From positions 1 through 64,000 of the forward strand of contig JAABRL010000009.1 of NCBI GenBank assembly GCA_011390935.1: a stretch of 64,000 bases of DNA, written 5' to 3'. The notes beneath the pieces were generated by a model, which did no database searches, was not told the origin of the DNA, and worked only from the letters and a program-made list of their open reading frames with translations. The position numbers were made by a program, and so were the translations under genes. The DNA comes from Gemmatimonas sp. (GTDB lineage: Bacteria; Gemmatimonadota; Gemmatimonadetes; Gemmatimonadales; Gemmatimonadaceae). How positions within the stretch are numbered: the stretch's first letter is position 1; every line of letters starts with the position of its first letter. Positions 11,421 to 20,675 of this stretch are shown piece after piece.

Positions 11421-12431
11421 TCAGAGGCGAGCGCCGACGAAGCGCATCAGGTCCACGCAACGGACACTGTAGCCCCACTCGTTGTCGTACCACCCGGACA
11501 CCTTCACCATCGTGCCATTGATCACCAGCGTGCTGAGCGCGTCGAGTGTGCACGAGAACGGGTTGCCGATGTAGTCCACCGACACCAGCGGCACGTTGCT
11601 CACATCGAGCACGCCTTCGAGCGCCCCCTGTGACGCGGCCACGAACGCGGCATTGACTTCTTCCTTGGTGACCGGACGCTCCACCACGCAGGTGAGATCG
11701 GTGAGCGACACGTCGGGCGTGGGCACACGCACCGCAACGCCATCAATGAGCCCCTTCACCTCGGGGATCACGAGCGACGTGGCCTTGGCCGCGCCCGTCG
11801 ACGTGGGAATCATCGACACGGCGGCGGCTCGCGCGCGACGCAGATCCTTGTGCGGCAGGTCGAGAATGCTCTGATCGTTGGTGTAGCTGTGAATCGTGAC
11901 CATGCTGCCATGCACGAAACCGAACGCGTCACGAATGACCTTCACCATGGGCACGAGACAGTTCGTCGTGCACGACGCGTTGGAAATGATGTGGTGCGAG
12001 GCGGCGTCGTACTTGTCGCTGTTCACGCCCATCACGATGGTGATGTCTTCGTCGGTTGCGGGCGCGGAGATGATCACCTTCTTGGCGCCGGCCTCGATGT
12101 GCTTGCGCGCATCGGCTGCCTTGGTGAATCGCCCCGTGGCCTCGAGCACGATGTCCACGCCCAGATCCTTCCACGGCAGCTTGCCCGGCTCGCGCTCGGC
12201 GAGAATCTGAATGCGATCGCCGTCCACCGTGATGCTGTCGGCATCGGACGACACCTGACCGTCGAACGTGCCGTGCACCGAGTCGTACTTGAAGAGGTGC
12301 GCGAGCGTCTTCGTGTCCGTGAGGTCGTTGACGGCGACGAAGTCGAGGTCGGCGACGCCCTGCTGCTTGGCAGCGCGAAGCACCTGCCGACCGATGCGGC
12401 CGAAGCCGTTGATACCGACGCGAATGGCCAT
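11421..12431 (-). CDS. gap: glyceraldehyde-3-phosphate dehydrogenase (NAD, phosphorylating)
   Basis: The protein has 336 residues from the ATG at 12431; an in-frame TTG three codons earlier is less likely. It has the NAD fold [12 protein letters not shown] and the catalytic SNASCTTNC (C154). The AVNDLTD turn after the second strand suits NAD over NADP. The gene follows comF after 5 nt and leads gap-pgk-tpiA. Confidence 0.96.
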   Translation of the reverse strand: MAIRVGINGFGRIGRQVLRAAKQQGVADLDFVAVNDLTDTKTLAHLFKYDSVHGTFDGQVSSDADSITVDGDRIQILAEREPGKLPWKDLGVDIVLEATGRFTKAADARKHIEAGAKKVIISAPATDEDITIVMGVNSDKYDAASHHIISNASCTTNCLVPMVKVIRDAFGFVHGSMVTIHSYTNDQSILDLPHKDLRRARAAAVSMIPTSTGAAKATSLVIPEVKGLIDGVAVRVPTPDVSLTDLTCVVERPVTKEEVNAAFVAASQGALEGVLDVSNVPLVSVDYIGNPFSCTLDALSTLVINGTMVKVSGWYDNEWGYSVRCVDLMRFVGARL

Positions 12432-12436
12432 GGAGT

Positions 12437-13264
12437 TCAATCCGGATCCGAAACGTGGGACGGTCGATCGCCCGCATCGGGCGCTCGACCGAATGTGAGA
12501 TAGCTGAGCATGCGAACACCGCGGTCCGTGAGCGCCGCCGCGGCCGCATTCAGCGTGGCGGCGGTCGTGATCACGTCATCAACGAGCACGAGATGGGTCC
12601 CTCGGATTCGAGCGGCACCCCGAGGATCAGCGCCGAATGCACCGGAAACGTTGCTTGTACGCTCGGAGGGTGTCAACCGCGTTTGCGTCGCGGTCTGGCG
12701 CTGGCGCACCAGTACGTCGCTCCACACCGGGAGGCCCCACAGGCGAGAGACGGCCTCGGCGAGCAGCTGGCTCTGGTTGAAGCCGCGTTCGCGCTCACGA
12801 GTGTGGGCGAGCGGCACGGGGACCAGCGCCACCCGTTCGGCCACGACATCGACGGGGAAGACGAGACGCGCCATGCGCTCGCCCATGCCGTCGGCGACGC
12901 CCGTCCAGCCGCTGTACTTGAGGGCATGCACGATCGCCCCGCCGCTTCCGGCGTCGAGGCGAACCGCCGAGCGGACAGCGCGCACGATGGGTGGTAGCCG
13001 CCGACACCAGCGACACGAGGCGAACCCGTCCTGGCCGGGCTCCTCGACCCGGGGGCCGGGCAGCGGCTGTCGCGGATGCCCGCAGCGACGGCAGGACGGC
13101 TCCGGAAACGCCTCGCAGCGTGACCAGCAGGTGCCGCAGACGATGCCGCGGTCGCCCGAAGCGAGCAGCCCCTGGCACACCGCACAGGCGCGCGGCAGCA
13201 GTACGTCGGCCAACCCGCGCGCCAGCGTGCGCCAACGGGATCGCGTCTCCGTCCGCTCGCTCAT
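12437..13264 (-). CDS. comF: ComF-family phosphoribosyltransferase-like protein
   Basis: The protein has 275 residues. Its N-terminal part carries Cys pairs typical of a zinc-finger region (CAVC, CGTC, CRRCG, CRWC). A phosphoribosyltransferase-type domain follows, with the PRPP-loop motif [14 protein letters not shown] near residue 245. Family members take part in DNA uptake or in repair linked to primosomes; the exact reaction is not established. The start ATG at 13264 overlaps the aroE stop (ATGA). The much longer open frame upstream is the shadow of aroE. Confidence 0.85.
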   Translation of the reverse strand: MSERTETRSRWRTLARGLADVLLPRACAVCQGLLASGDRGIVCGTCWSRCEAFPEPSCRRCGHPRQPLPGPRVEEPGQDGFASCRWCRRLPPIVRAVRSAVRLDAGSGGAIVHALKYSGWTGVADGMGERMARLVFPVDVVAERVALVPVPLAHTRERERGFNQSQLLAEAVSRLWGLPVWSDVLVRQRQTATQTRLTPSERTSNVSGAFGADPRGAARIRGTHLVLVDDVITTAATLNAAAAALTDRGVRMLSYLTFGRAPDAGDRPSHVSDPD

Positions 13265-14154
13265 CCGGCCGCCCCGGCGTGCGGACGTGGCTCGAGCGCG
13301 TGCCACATCACCTCCCGATTCGGCGGCGCGCCAAACCACCAGGTGAACGCGTGCGCCCCCTGCTCCACCAGCATGCGCAGGCCATCCTGGGCGCGCAGTC
13401 CTCGGGCGCGACACGCATGCACCCACGCTGTTTCGCCCGTGCGGTACACGAGGTCGAGCACGGCGGTGTGCGCGCCCAGCCACTCGCACGAGATCGGCTG
13501 CTGCGCATCGCGCAGCCCCAGGGGCGTGGTATTCACCACCAGGGAGGCCGACGCGAGTGCGGCCCGCAGTTCGACGGATGGCTCGTGAGGATCGTGAGCG
13601 AGCACCGCAACATGCAGGCCGAGTCGCTGCGCGAGTTGTTCGGCACGGTGCGGCGATCGCGCCGCGATCGTGATGTGCGCGTCGCTGTACGCCGCGAGCG
13701 CCACGAGTACGGCCCCGGCCGAACCGCCGGCGCCAAGCAGCACCACACGCGCTGGCGGCGGTGCATCGACACCAAGCAGCGCCTGCAACGCCGCTTGCAC
13801 CCCGGCGACATCCGTGTTGTGGCCAATAAGACGCCCCTGCGCATCGTGCCGGAAGGTGTTCACGGCACCAACACGCTCCGCCATCGGCGTGCGTTCGTCG
13901 CACGCGGCGAACACGGCCTCCTTGTGCGGCACCGTCACGTTGCCAGCCGCGCCGGCCGCCCGCAGCGCGCGCAGCGTGTCGAGGAGCGACTCGGGCGGCA
14001 CGTCGTGTGCGACGTAGCGCACCGCGCGGCCCGATGCATCGAGCGCGGCCTGTTGAAACCGAGGCGACAGCGAATGCGCAACCGGATGCCCGAGCAGCAC
14101 AAGCTGCGTCGGATCGGGCCACGTGAGGTCGCGGTCACTCGCGTCGATGGTCAT
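13261..14154 (-). CDS. aroE: shikimate dehydrogenase
   Basis: This 297-residue enzyme reduces 3-dehydroshikimate with NADPH in aromatic amino acid synthesis. The N-terminal LLGHPVAHSLSP and NVTVPHKE (catalytic Lys) and the NADP fold VLLGAGGSAGAVL are clear; VNTTPLG follows. The start overlaps the preceding phosphatase stop in TGATG, and the stop overlaps comF. The two C-terminal blocks around GAHAFTWWFG complete the domain. Confidence 0.93.
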   Translation of the reverse strand: MTIDASDRDLTWPDPTQLVLLGHPVAHSLSPRFQQAALDASGRAVRYVAHDVPPESLLDTLRALRAAGAAGNVTVPHKEAVFAACDERTPMAERVGAVNTFRHDAQGRLIGHNTDVAGVQAALQALLGVDAPPPARVVLLGAGGSAGAVLVALAAYSDAHITIAARSPHRAEQLAQRLGLHVAVLAHDPHEPSVELRAALASASLVVNTTPLGLRDAQQPISCEWLGAHTAVLDLVYRTGETAWVHACRARGLRAQDGLRMLVEQGAHAFTWWFGAPPNREVMWHALEPRPHAGAAG

Positions 14155-14624
14155 CAGGGCGTTGGCGCGGTCGACGCAGGCGGCAGCCGATCGAGCACCG
14201 CGCGCACCAGCGCATGCAGTTCCGCGAAGGTCTGTCGATACACGTCGAGGTCACCCCCGAACGGATCACCTACGGGCGTCGCCACTGCCCCTTGAGACGC
14301 GAACGAGGACAGCAGCTGCGCCTTCGCGCCGCCTCCCAACGCGTGCACGCGCTCCAGATGCGACGGCCCCATGGTCAGGATGAGATCGGCCTGCTCCACG
14401 ATGGACGGCGTGAGCATGCGTGCCTCGTGCGTGCCGAGGTCAATGCCGTGCTCGAGTGCCACGAGCAGGGAGCCGTCGGAGGCGGGTGCGCCGTCCCACG
14501 CACTGGTGCCAGCGCTCCCGGCCACGACGCCGTGCACGCCGCGACGCGCCAGCTCGTGACGTGCGATCCCCTCGGCCATCGGACTGCGACAGGTGTTGCC
14601 AGTGCACACGAACAGAAGTTGCAT
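14154..14624 (-). CDS. low-molecular-weight protein phosphatase
   Basis: The protein has 156 residues from the ATG at 14624, where the family fold begins. The phosphate loop CTGNTCRS (C7-R13) has the C-x5-R signature, and the general-acid Asp is in VGDPFGGDLDVYR. Such enzymes dephosphorylate tyrosine or, in some Firmicutes, arginine. The Thr at position 11 of the loop (CTGNTC) is the residue type associated with arginine phosphatases such as YwlE, and the location next to a sua5 homologue also resembles the Bacillus ywlC-ywlE neighbourhood. Substrate is therefore open. Confidence 0.88.
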   Translation of the reverse strand: MQLLFVCTGNTCRSPMAEGIARHELARRGVHGVVAGSAGTSAWDGAPASDGSLLVALEHGIDLGTHEARMLTPSIVEQADLILTMGPSHLERVHALGGGAKAQLLSSFASQGAVATPVGDPFGGDLDVYRQTFAELHALVRAVLDRLPPASTAPTP

Positions 14625-14650
14625 GAGCCGCTCTGGGAGGAAGGACACGA

Positions 14651-15334
14651 TCAGAGGTTGCCGACGAGCTCGGGCACGCAATCCCGCAGCGTGGGCGCCG
14701 AGAGCACGCCGGGCCGGATCACGCGCGGCCGACGGCCGGTGCAATCCACCACGGTGGAAGGCGACGAGGGAGGCACGCGCCCGCCGTCGAGGACGAGCAG
14801 CTGGCCACGATGAATCGTATCGCGCCACTGCTCCACGATTTCCTGCGCCGTCACGGCCGGTGGCACACCGGGGCGGTTGGCCGACGTGGACGTGATGGGC
14901 TCGCCGTAGTCACGCAAGATCGCCTGGAGCCCGGGGTGCGAGGTCCACCGAACCGCCACGCCCCCTTCGGGGCCACGCAGTCGCCGCGGGACGCGATGAT
15001 CGCCGCCCGGCAAGACGAGCGTCAGCGGCCCCGGCCAGAAACGCGCTGCGAGACGGGATGCCGTGGGCGTAAGCACCAGCCCGAGCCGATCGAGCATGTG
15101 ACTGCCATGAATGAGCAGCAGGAACGGCTTGTTCGGCGGCCGCTGCTTCATGCGCACCAGCGATTCCACCGACTCGTGATCAACCGCCGTGCCAAAGCCG
15201 TACACGGTTTCGGTGGGATACGCGAGCACGCGCCGCTCGGCGAGGTGCGGCACGATCACCCGCGTGGCCGCCTGAATCTCTTCGGCCGACCAGAAGGGGA
15301 GCGTGACATCACCGTGGCGAAGCGTATGCGGCAT
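14651..15334 (-). CDS. threonylcarbamoyl-AMP synthase (Sua5/YwlC/TsaC family)
   Basis: The 227-residue protein makes threonylcarbamoyl-AMP from threonine, bicarbonate and ATP for t6A37 modification of tRNAs. The family blocks are LAYPTETVYGFG, KQRPPNKPFLLLI, FWPGPLTLVLP and ITSTSANRPG. It has only the single catalytic domain, without the C-terminal Sua5 extension. It follows ispD after 6 nt and precedes the phosphatase by 26 nt. Confidence 0.9.
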   Translation of the reverse strand: MPHTLRHGDVTLPFWSAEEIQAATRVIVPHLAERRVLAYPTETVYGFGTAVDHESVESLVRMKQRPPNKPFLLLIHGSHMLDRLGLVLTPTASRLAARFWPGPLTLVLPGGDHRVPRRLRGPEGGVAVRWTSHPGLQAILRDYGEPITSTSANRPGVPPAVTAQEIVEQWRDTIHRGQLLVLDGGRVPPSSPSTVVDCTGRRPRVIRPGVLSAPTLRDCVPELVGNL

Positions 15335-15340
15335 GCTCCC

Positions 15341-16126
15341 TCAGTCCACGAGCAGACTGAGCGCTTCCGCGCGCGCGAAATCCGCTTCTTCGGTAATCTT
15401 GAGGGCGCGCTCGGAGCCACGCACCACGACCACCGTCTCACCGAGTCGTTCACAGAGCCCTGCGTCGTCGGTGGCGCCAACGCGCTCCGCTCGCGCCGCC
15501 ACGTGCGCGCGTTCGAGCATCTCGCGCGGAAACGCCTGCGGTGTTTGCGCACGCCACAGGCCCGTGCGATCGACTGTCCCGACAATGCGTCCCGCCTCGT
15601 CCACCCGCTTGAGCGTATCCACGAGCGGGAGCGCCGCCACCGCGCCGTGCCCGAGGCGCGCTTCCGCGATCACGCGTTCGATCGTGTCGTCGGTCACCAG
15701 TGGACGCGCCGCGTCGTGCACCACCACCACACGCACCTCTTCCGGCAGATCTTCGAGCCCGTTGTACACCGACTCATGGCGTTCGCGTCCGCCCACCGAC
15801 ACGAGCAGTCGCTCCACGTCGCACTGAAAGAGCCAGGGCGGCGGGTCGGCCGCGTACGCCTTGGGCAGCACCACCACCACGGTCGCCACATCGGGGCGCG
15901 CCATGAATGCCTGCACACTGTGCAGCAGCGCGGGGCGTCCCACCACCCAGCGAAACTGCTTGAGCTCGTCGCCACCGACACGGGCCCCCGACCCACCGGC
16001 CACGATGACCACGCCCACGTCGCGTACGACGCCGTCATCGCGTGCTGGAGCCGCGTCGTCGCGCGCGCGCACCGCCGGTGGCGGGATCACGCGTCGCGGT
16101 GGGGTGAGTGGCACGTCAGCTGTCAT
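15341..16126 (-). CDS. ispD: 2-C-methyl-D-erythritol 4-phosphate cytidylyltransferase
   Basis: IspD couples CTP to methylerythritol phosphate in the non-mevalonate isoprenoid route. The nucleotidyltransferase start is VVIVAGGSGARVGGDELKQF, close to the consensus GxGxRxG...KQ, though a Gly-Asp-Glu takes the usual hydrophobic turn. VVVHDAARPLV and the later Lys/Asp blocks (DTLKRV, TPQAF) agree. The ATG at 16126 adds about 30 residues before the domain and overlaps radA by 11 nt. A fused IspF domain is absent. Confidence 0.9.
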   Translation of the reverse strand: MTADVPLTPPRRVIPPPAVRARDDAAPARDDGVVRDVGVVIVAGGSGARVGGDELKQFRWVVGRPALLHSVQAFMARPDVATVVVVLPKAYAADPPPWLFQCDVERLLVSVGGRERHESVYNGLEDLPEEVRVVVVHDAARPLVTDDTIERVIAEARLGHGAVAALPLVDTLKRVDEAGRIVGTVDRTGLWRAQTPQAFPREMLERAHVAARAERVGATDDAGLCERLGETVVVVRGSERALKITEEADFARAEALSLLVD

Positions 16127-17621
16127 CCGAATACTCGTCGAGGAAGTCTTCATCGCTGGCCGCCTCGCGGCGTGCGCCACGCGACGCACCAGCCGCTGCG
16201 GGTGCGCGCTTGGGCGCACTGCTGCGCGAACGCGGACCGATGGTGAGCGCCAGCACGTCAGCCAGCGTGCGCACGCCGTGCACGGTCATACCCGCCGGCA
16301 CGCGATGTGGTACGGCACGTTCGGCCAGGTACGCTTCGGTCATGCCGAGCTTGGCAGCTTCGGCGAGGCGCCGCTCCACCTGCGTGACGGCGCGCACTTC
16401 ACCACCGAGACCAAGCTCACCGAGGAACACGGCACGCGCAGGCAGTGCGCGATCGGTCACACTGCTCGCAATGGCCACAGCGACGGCGAGGTCCACGGCG
16501 GGTTCCTGCACTCGCATGCCGCCCACCAGGTTGCAGAACACGTCGAGATCCGCGCACGAAAAACCGCCGCGCTTGTCGAGTACGGCGAGCAGCAGCGCCA
16601 GTCGGCGACCATCGATGCCGTTCGCCACACGTTGCGGTGTGCCGAAGCCGGCGCGCGCCGCGAGCGCCTGCACTTCCACCAGCACCGGGCGCGTGCCCTC
16701 CATGAGCGCACACACCGCGCTGCCGCTCGTCACAGCCTGTCGGTCGCCCATGAAGAGCGCCGACGGATTGGCGACCGGCACGAGGCCCGTGGGCGCCATG
16801 CGAAAGACGCCGATCTCATCGACGCTGCCGAAACGATTCTTCGTGGCGCGCAGAATGCGATGATCGAGCGACCCCTCGCCCTCGAAGTACAGCACCGTGT
16901 CCACGATGTGTTCGAGCGTCTTGGGGCCCGCAATTCCGCCACCCTTCGTCACGTGGCCGATCACGAACACCGCCACGCCGCGTTCCTTCGCGAAGCGCAT
17001 GAGACGCGCTGCGCACTCCCGCACCTGCCCCACGTTTCCGGGTGCGCCTTCGAGCGAATCGGTGTGCACCGTCTGAATCGAGTCGATCACGAGCACCGCA
17101 AGCGGACGCGCATCGGTGGGATCGGGCTCAGCCGCGGTGGCGAGAATGGACTCGAGCAGTGTTTCGGTCACGAGCGAGACGCCGCCCGCCGATTCCGCCA
17201 ACCGTTCGGCGCGCAGCTTGACCTGCAGTGGCGATTCTTCGCCCGACACGTACATGGTGCGATGCCCGGCGGCGTCGAGTCGCGCGGCCACCTGCAGCAG
17301 CAGTGTGCTCTTGCCGATGCCGGGCTCACCGCCCACGAGCACCATCGCCCCCGGCACGATGCCACCGCCGAGCACGAAGTCGAACTCGTCGAGCGCGGTG
17401 CGCCAGCGCATCGATTCGCTACCGGTGACGGCATCGAGACGCACCGCGGGCACCACACGTGCCGCGGCAGCTTCGCGAGAACGTCTCGCGCTGCCGCCAG
17501 CGCTCACCCCCGGTTCTTCGGCCAGCGTATTCCATGCCCCGCACGCATCGCAGCGTCCCGCCCAGCGCGGATAGTCCGCGCCGCAATCGCTGCAGCGATA
17601 CACCGACTTCACACGTGCCAT
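16116..17621 (-). CDS. radA: DNA repair protein RadA
   Basis: RadA (501 residues) is a RecA-like ATPase that helps branch migration in recombination. It has a zinc finger (C10, C13, C24, C27), a Walker A at GGEPGIGKST (K104), the family-specific KNRFG motif near residue 260, and a C-terminal Lon-protease-like domain. A Ser/Asp-rich tail ends the protein. It lies 10 nt after dnaB, so replication and repair genes share a transcript. Confidence 0.95.
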   Translation of the reverse strand: MARVKSVYRCSDCGADYPRWAGRCDACGAWNTLAEEPGVSAGGSARRSREAAAARVVPAVRLDAVTGSESMRWRTALDEFDFVLGGGIVPGAMVLVGGEPGIGKSTLLLQVAARLDAAGHRTMYVSGEESPLQVKLRAERLAESAGGVSLVTETLLESILATAAEPDPTDARPLAVLVIDSIQTVHTDSLEGAPGNVGQVRECAARLMRFAKERGVAVFVIGHVTKGGGIAGPKTLEHIVDTVLYFEGEGSLDHRILRATKNRFGSVDEIGVFRMAPTGLVPVANPSALFMGDRQAVTSGSAVCALMEGTRPVLVEVQALAARAGFGTPQRVANGIDGRRLALLLAVLDKRGGFSCADLDVFCNLVGGMRVQEPAVDLAVAVAIASSVTDRALPARAVFLGELGLGGEVRAVTQVERRLAEAAKLGMTEAYLAERAVPHRVPAGMTVHGVRTLADVLALTIGPRSRSSAPKRAPAAAGASRGARREAASDEDFLDEYSDDS

Positions 17622-17631
17622 GACACCGCGC

Positions 17632-19104
17632 TCAGTACGGCGGCTCGTCGCCGCCCGTGACGAGCCGCGGCCCGCCTCCGTACGACGGCTCTGGCGCACG
17701 CGCCGTGTAGTTGTCGAACCGCGTGTAGTGCTTGTGGAAGTACAGCCGCGCGCTGCCGATCGGACCGTTACGCTGTTTGCCGATGATGATCTCGGCCTTG
17801 CCCTCAAGGCTCGGGTCCTTCAGCCGGCCGGTCTCGTCACGCTCGGCATACACTTCCTGCCGGAAGATGAACATGATGACGTCGGCGTCCTGCTCGATCG
17901 CACCCGACTCACGCAGGTCGGACAGCAGCGGGCGTCCCTTGTCATCGCCCGTGCGCTGTTCCGGCGCACGCGACAGCTGCGAGAGCGCCAGCACCGGCAC
18001 GCCGAGCTCCTTCGCGAGCGCCTTGAGCCCGCGCGAGATCTGCGAGACCTCCTGCTGGCGATTCTCGGAACCGGCGGGGCCGGACATGAGCTGAAGGTAG
18101 TCCACGATGATGAGGTCGAGGTTGTGCTCCGACTTCAGCCGTCTGGCCTTCGATCGCATCTCGAGCAGCCCGAGGCCGGGCGTATCGTCGATGTAGATCG
18201 GGGCATGGCTGAGGATGCCGGCGGCCTGCGCCAGCCGGGGCATCGCCTCGTCGAGTGCACGGCCACCCTTGCGGAGGGCCTGCGCATCGATGAGCGCCTC
18301 GCTGGCCAGCAGTCGCTGCACCAGAGACTCTTTACTCATTTCAAGCGAAAAGAACGCAACCGATTTCTTGCTCGTGATAGCAGCGTGTTGCGCGATGTTC
18401 AGCACGAACGCCGTTTTTCCCATGGACGGGCGGGCCGCAATGATGACGAGGTCGGCCGGCTGGAAGCCCGACAGCATGTGATCGAGTTCGTTGAAACCGG
18501 ATGGCACACCGGTGATCGCACTCTCCCGCTGCGCTAGCGCCTCGAGCTTCTCCATGGCGGGCCACAGCAGCTCCTTGACGCGGGCGAAGCCGGCGCGGTC
18601 GCGCGTCTGCCCCAGCTGAAAAATGCGCGACTCGGCCAGATCGAGGAGGTCGTGCGCCGGCTGCCTGGCGTCGAACGCTTCCTGCACGATTTCCGTGGAC
18701 GTTTCGATGAGACGTCGCAGAATCGCCTTCTCCCGCACGATGCGCGCGTGGTATTCCACGTTCGCCACCGTGGGCACCGCGTCCACGAGGAACGACAGAT
18801 ACTCGCGCCCCCCGCTCTGCTCGAGATCTCCGCGTCGCTCGAGCTCGTCGGCCAGCGTGAGCGTGTCCACCACGTCGCCGCGCTGCGTGAGCGCGAGGGC
18901 GGCGCGGAACAGGCGACGGTGCCCCTCGCGGTAGAACATCGTGTCGTCCACGTGTTCGCCCGCCCGCATCACGGCATCGGAGTCGAGCAACATGGCGCCG
19001 AGCACGGCGCGCTCGGCGTCCTCCGACCAGGGCGGCCGACGGTCCTTGTACGGATCACGGGCGAGAGCGGTCTGCGTGACCGCTCCGATGGGGACCATCG
19101 TCAT
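17632..19104 (-). CDS. dnaB: replicative DNA helicase DnaB
   Basis: This 490-residue hexameric helicase opens the replication fork. The N-terminal helical domain (about 25-125) starts at DAERAVLGAMLLD. The C-terminal RecA-like domain has the Walker A ARPSMGKTAF (K230), LIIVDYLQLM as Walker B, and the arginine region near LSRAPEQR. The ATG at 19104 overlaps the preceding udg stop in ATGA. No intein is present; the length is normal. Confidence 0.95.
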   Translation of the reverse strand: MTMVPIGAVTQTALARDPYKDRRPPWSEDAERAVLGAMLLDSDAVMRAGEHVDDTMFYREGHRRLFRAALALTQRGDVVDTLTLADELERRGDLEQSGGREYLSFLVDAVPTVANVEYHARIVREKAILRRLIETSTEIVQEAFDARQPAHDLLDLAESRIFQLGQTRDRAGFARVKELLWPAMEKLEALAQRESAITGVPSGFNELDHMLSGFQPADLVIIAARPSMGKTAFVLNIAQHAAITSKKSVAFFSLEMSKESLVQRLLASEALIDAQALRKGGRALDEAMPRLAQAAGILSHAPIYIDDTPGLGLLEMRSKARRLKSEHNLDLIIVDYLQLMSGPAGSENRQQEVSQISRGLKALAKELGVPVLALSQLSRAPEQRTGDDKGRPLLSDLRESGAIEQDADVIMFIFRQEVYAERDETGRLKDPSLEGKAEIIIGKQRNGPIGSARLYFHKHYTRFDNYTARAPEPSYGGGPRLVTGGDEPPY

Positions 19105-20249
19105 GGCGTGCTCGCGGCGCGGGCCGCATCGTGAATGCGGCGTGCCAACTGTACGTCCTGCCACGCCGGCCGCTTCCAGGCCTCGTTGCGCAGCAGTGCC
19201 GCCGGGTGATAGGTGACCACGACCGGAATGCCGTGGTAGCGGTGCACCTGGCCGCGCAGGGAGCCGAGCGACTGGGTCGTACCGAGCAACGTGTTCGCGG
19301 CCGTGGAGCCAAGCGCCAGAATCACGCGGGGGCGCAACAGCGCGAGTTGCTGCTCGAGATACGGGCGGCAGGCCTGGATTTCATCGGGCGACGGCGTGCG
19401 ATTGCCCGGCGGTCGATGCTTCACGACGTTGCAGATGAAGATCTCCTCGCGCGAGAACTGAATGGCCGTGAGGATCTTGGTGAGCAGTTCGCCGGCTGCC
19501 CCGACGAACGGGCGTCCGGTTTCGTCTTCCTGCTGGCCGGGCCCCTCGCCCACGCATACGAAATCCGCCTCCGGGTTTCCTTCACCGGGCACGGCGTGAC
19601 GCGCGCCAGCCGCCAACGGGCAGGCCGTGCACGTCGCCACGGCCGTCGCCACATCGGCCAGCGAGGCGACGCCAGGTGCGGCGAGGTGCGCGGCCCCCAC
19701 GGTGAGGCCAAGGGGCAGGTCGAGTGCGGCGAGCCAGGCTGGCACCGCGTCGACAGGTGCGCTACTGGGGGACGGCGCCCCAGTGGCCGGTGCGGCAGGC
19801 GACGGCGCAGCGCCCCGAGGCGCGGCCGCGTTGCTCGGCGCGGGTGTTGCCGCAGGCGCCGGCGCATCCCCCGCCACGCCTTCGGCGCGCAGGGCGGAGC
19901 GCCAGTCGCGCGTGGCGAGCGACGGATCGAAACGCGGCGTCGGAACCGGCGGCGCGATCGGATCTCCCGACGTTGTCGGTGGCGGCGCATCGGCCGCGCG
20001 CTCGGCCTCCGGCGCTCGATCCCGCACCAATCCGCCCCCCGGTGGCGGCGGACTGGGCGGTGCATCGGCCGCGGCCACCGGTGTCTCGGTGGCCGTCCGT
20101 CGTGCCGCCGGCTTCCGGGCGCCTGTCGGCGCCGAGGCACCGATGAGTGCCAGCGCGTCCGCCAACGGCAACGTATCGAGCATGAGCTCCGATTCCCCGA
20201 GCTCGCGCCGCTGCTCGAGGTACAAACGCAGGCGCTCCCTAGCGTCCAT
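19101..20249 (-). CDS. type-4 uracil-DNA glycosylase with long disordered N-terminus
   Basis: The C-terminal half is a family-4 uracil-DNA glycosylase: GEGPGQQEDETGRPFVG, then VVKHRPPGNRTPSPDE, and HPAALLRN near the end. Cysteines in CTACPL, FICNVVKH and IQACRPYL fit the 4Fe-4S cluster. The N-terminal half is unusual: a short charged helix (residues 2-25) followed by about 140 residues of Pro, Ala, Gly and Thr. The family core is roughly 200 residues, so this protein (382) is nearly twice as long. The stop is coupled to dnaB by ATGA. Confidence 0.9.
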   Translation of the reverse strand: MDARERLRLYLEQRRELGESELMLDTLPLADALALIGASAPTGARKPAARRTATETPVAAADAPPSPPPPGGGLVRDRAPEAERAADAPPPTTSGDPIAPPVPTPRFDPSLATRDWRSALRAEGVAGDAPAPAATPAPSNAAAPRGAAPSPAAPATGAPSPSSAPVDAVPAWLAALDLPLGLTVGAAHLAAPGVASLADVATAVATCTACPLAAGARHAVPGEGNPEADFVCVGEGPGQQEDETGRPFVGAAGELLTKILTAIQFSREEIFICNVVKHRPPGNRTPSPDEIQACRPYLEQQLALLRPRVILALGSTAANTLLGTTQSLGSLRGQVHRYHGIPVVVTYHPAALLRNEAWKRPAWQDVQLARRIHDAARAASTP

Positions 20250-20404
20250 GGCGCTCACGCTCGAATCGACGAACAGATGCACGCGTCGACATGCGCGCAC
20301 CGCACGCTGGCGCGCTGACACATGCGCCGTCGCGACCTGCAGAACGAGCGGTTGTCTGACGGAGAGCACGCACGGCGGGGCGACGACGAGAGGGCGGAAG
20401 GACA

Positions 20405-20443
20405 GCGCGCCGCGACCCGGCGGGGAGCCGGAACGCGGCGCGC
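20405..20443 (-). terminator. terminator after rpoZ
   Basis: A 10-bp GC-only stem (20405-20414 with 20434-20443) is continued by a nested 5-bp stem (20417-20421 with 20427-20431). It lies 21 nt beyond the rpoZ stop, and the following minus-strand bases are TGTCCTTCC. It probably separates the yicC-gmk-rpoZ unit from udg. Confidence 0.65.
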
Positions 20444-20463
20444 ACTGCGAACGGCGAGACCAA

Positions 20464-20673
20464 TCAGGCGCCGCCGCGCTTCCTCGGCATCACGCGGTAC
20501 TCGATCGTCCCGGCCGAGAGCTCTTCCAACGCACGCGTCGTGAGCTTCTTCTCCTTGGACGTGCGCTCGCGCGGAAACTCGTTGAGCACGCGGGCGAACT
20601 TCGCCGCGATCAGCACGCTGAGATACTTGTTCGCAGCGTTGCGCGACACTTCGTCTGGTGTGAAAACCTGCAT
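20464..20673 (-). CDS. rpoZ: RNA polymerase omega subunit
   Basis: The 69-residue protein has the omega signature: AANKYLSVLIAAKFARVL and KKLTTRALEELSAGTIEY. The short length is normal for omega. The position directly after gmk (2 nt) is the usual bacterial order and supports the call. The Arg/Lys-rich end (MPRKRGGA) is not conserved. Confidence 0.92.
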   Translation of the reverse strand: MQVFTPDEVSRNAANKYLSVLIAAKFARVLNEFPRERTSKEKKLTTRALEELSAGTIEYRVMPRKRGGA

Positions 20674-20675
20674 GG

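Noticed and set aside
12437-14122. Long comF open frame of about 560 codons
   Set aside because: The upstream half is the shadow of aroE; the ATGA overlap at 13264 fixes the start.
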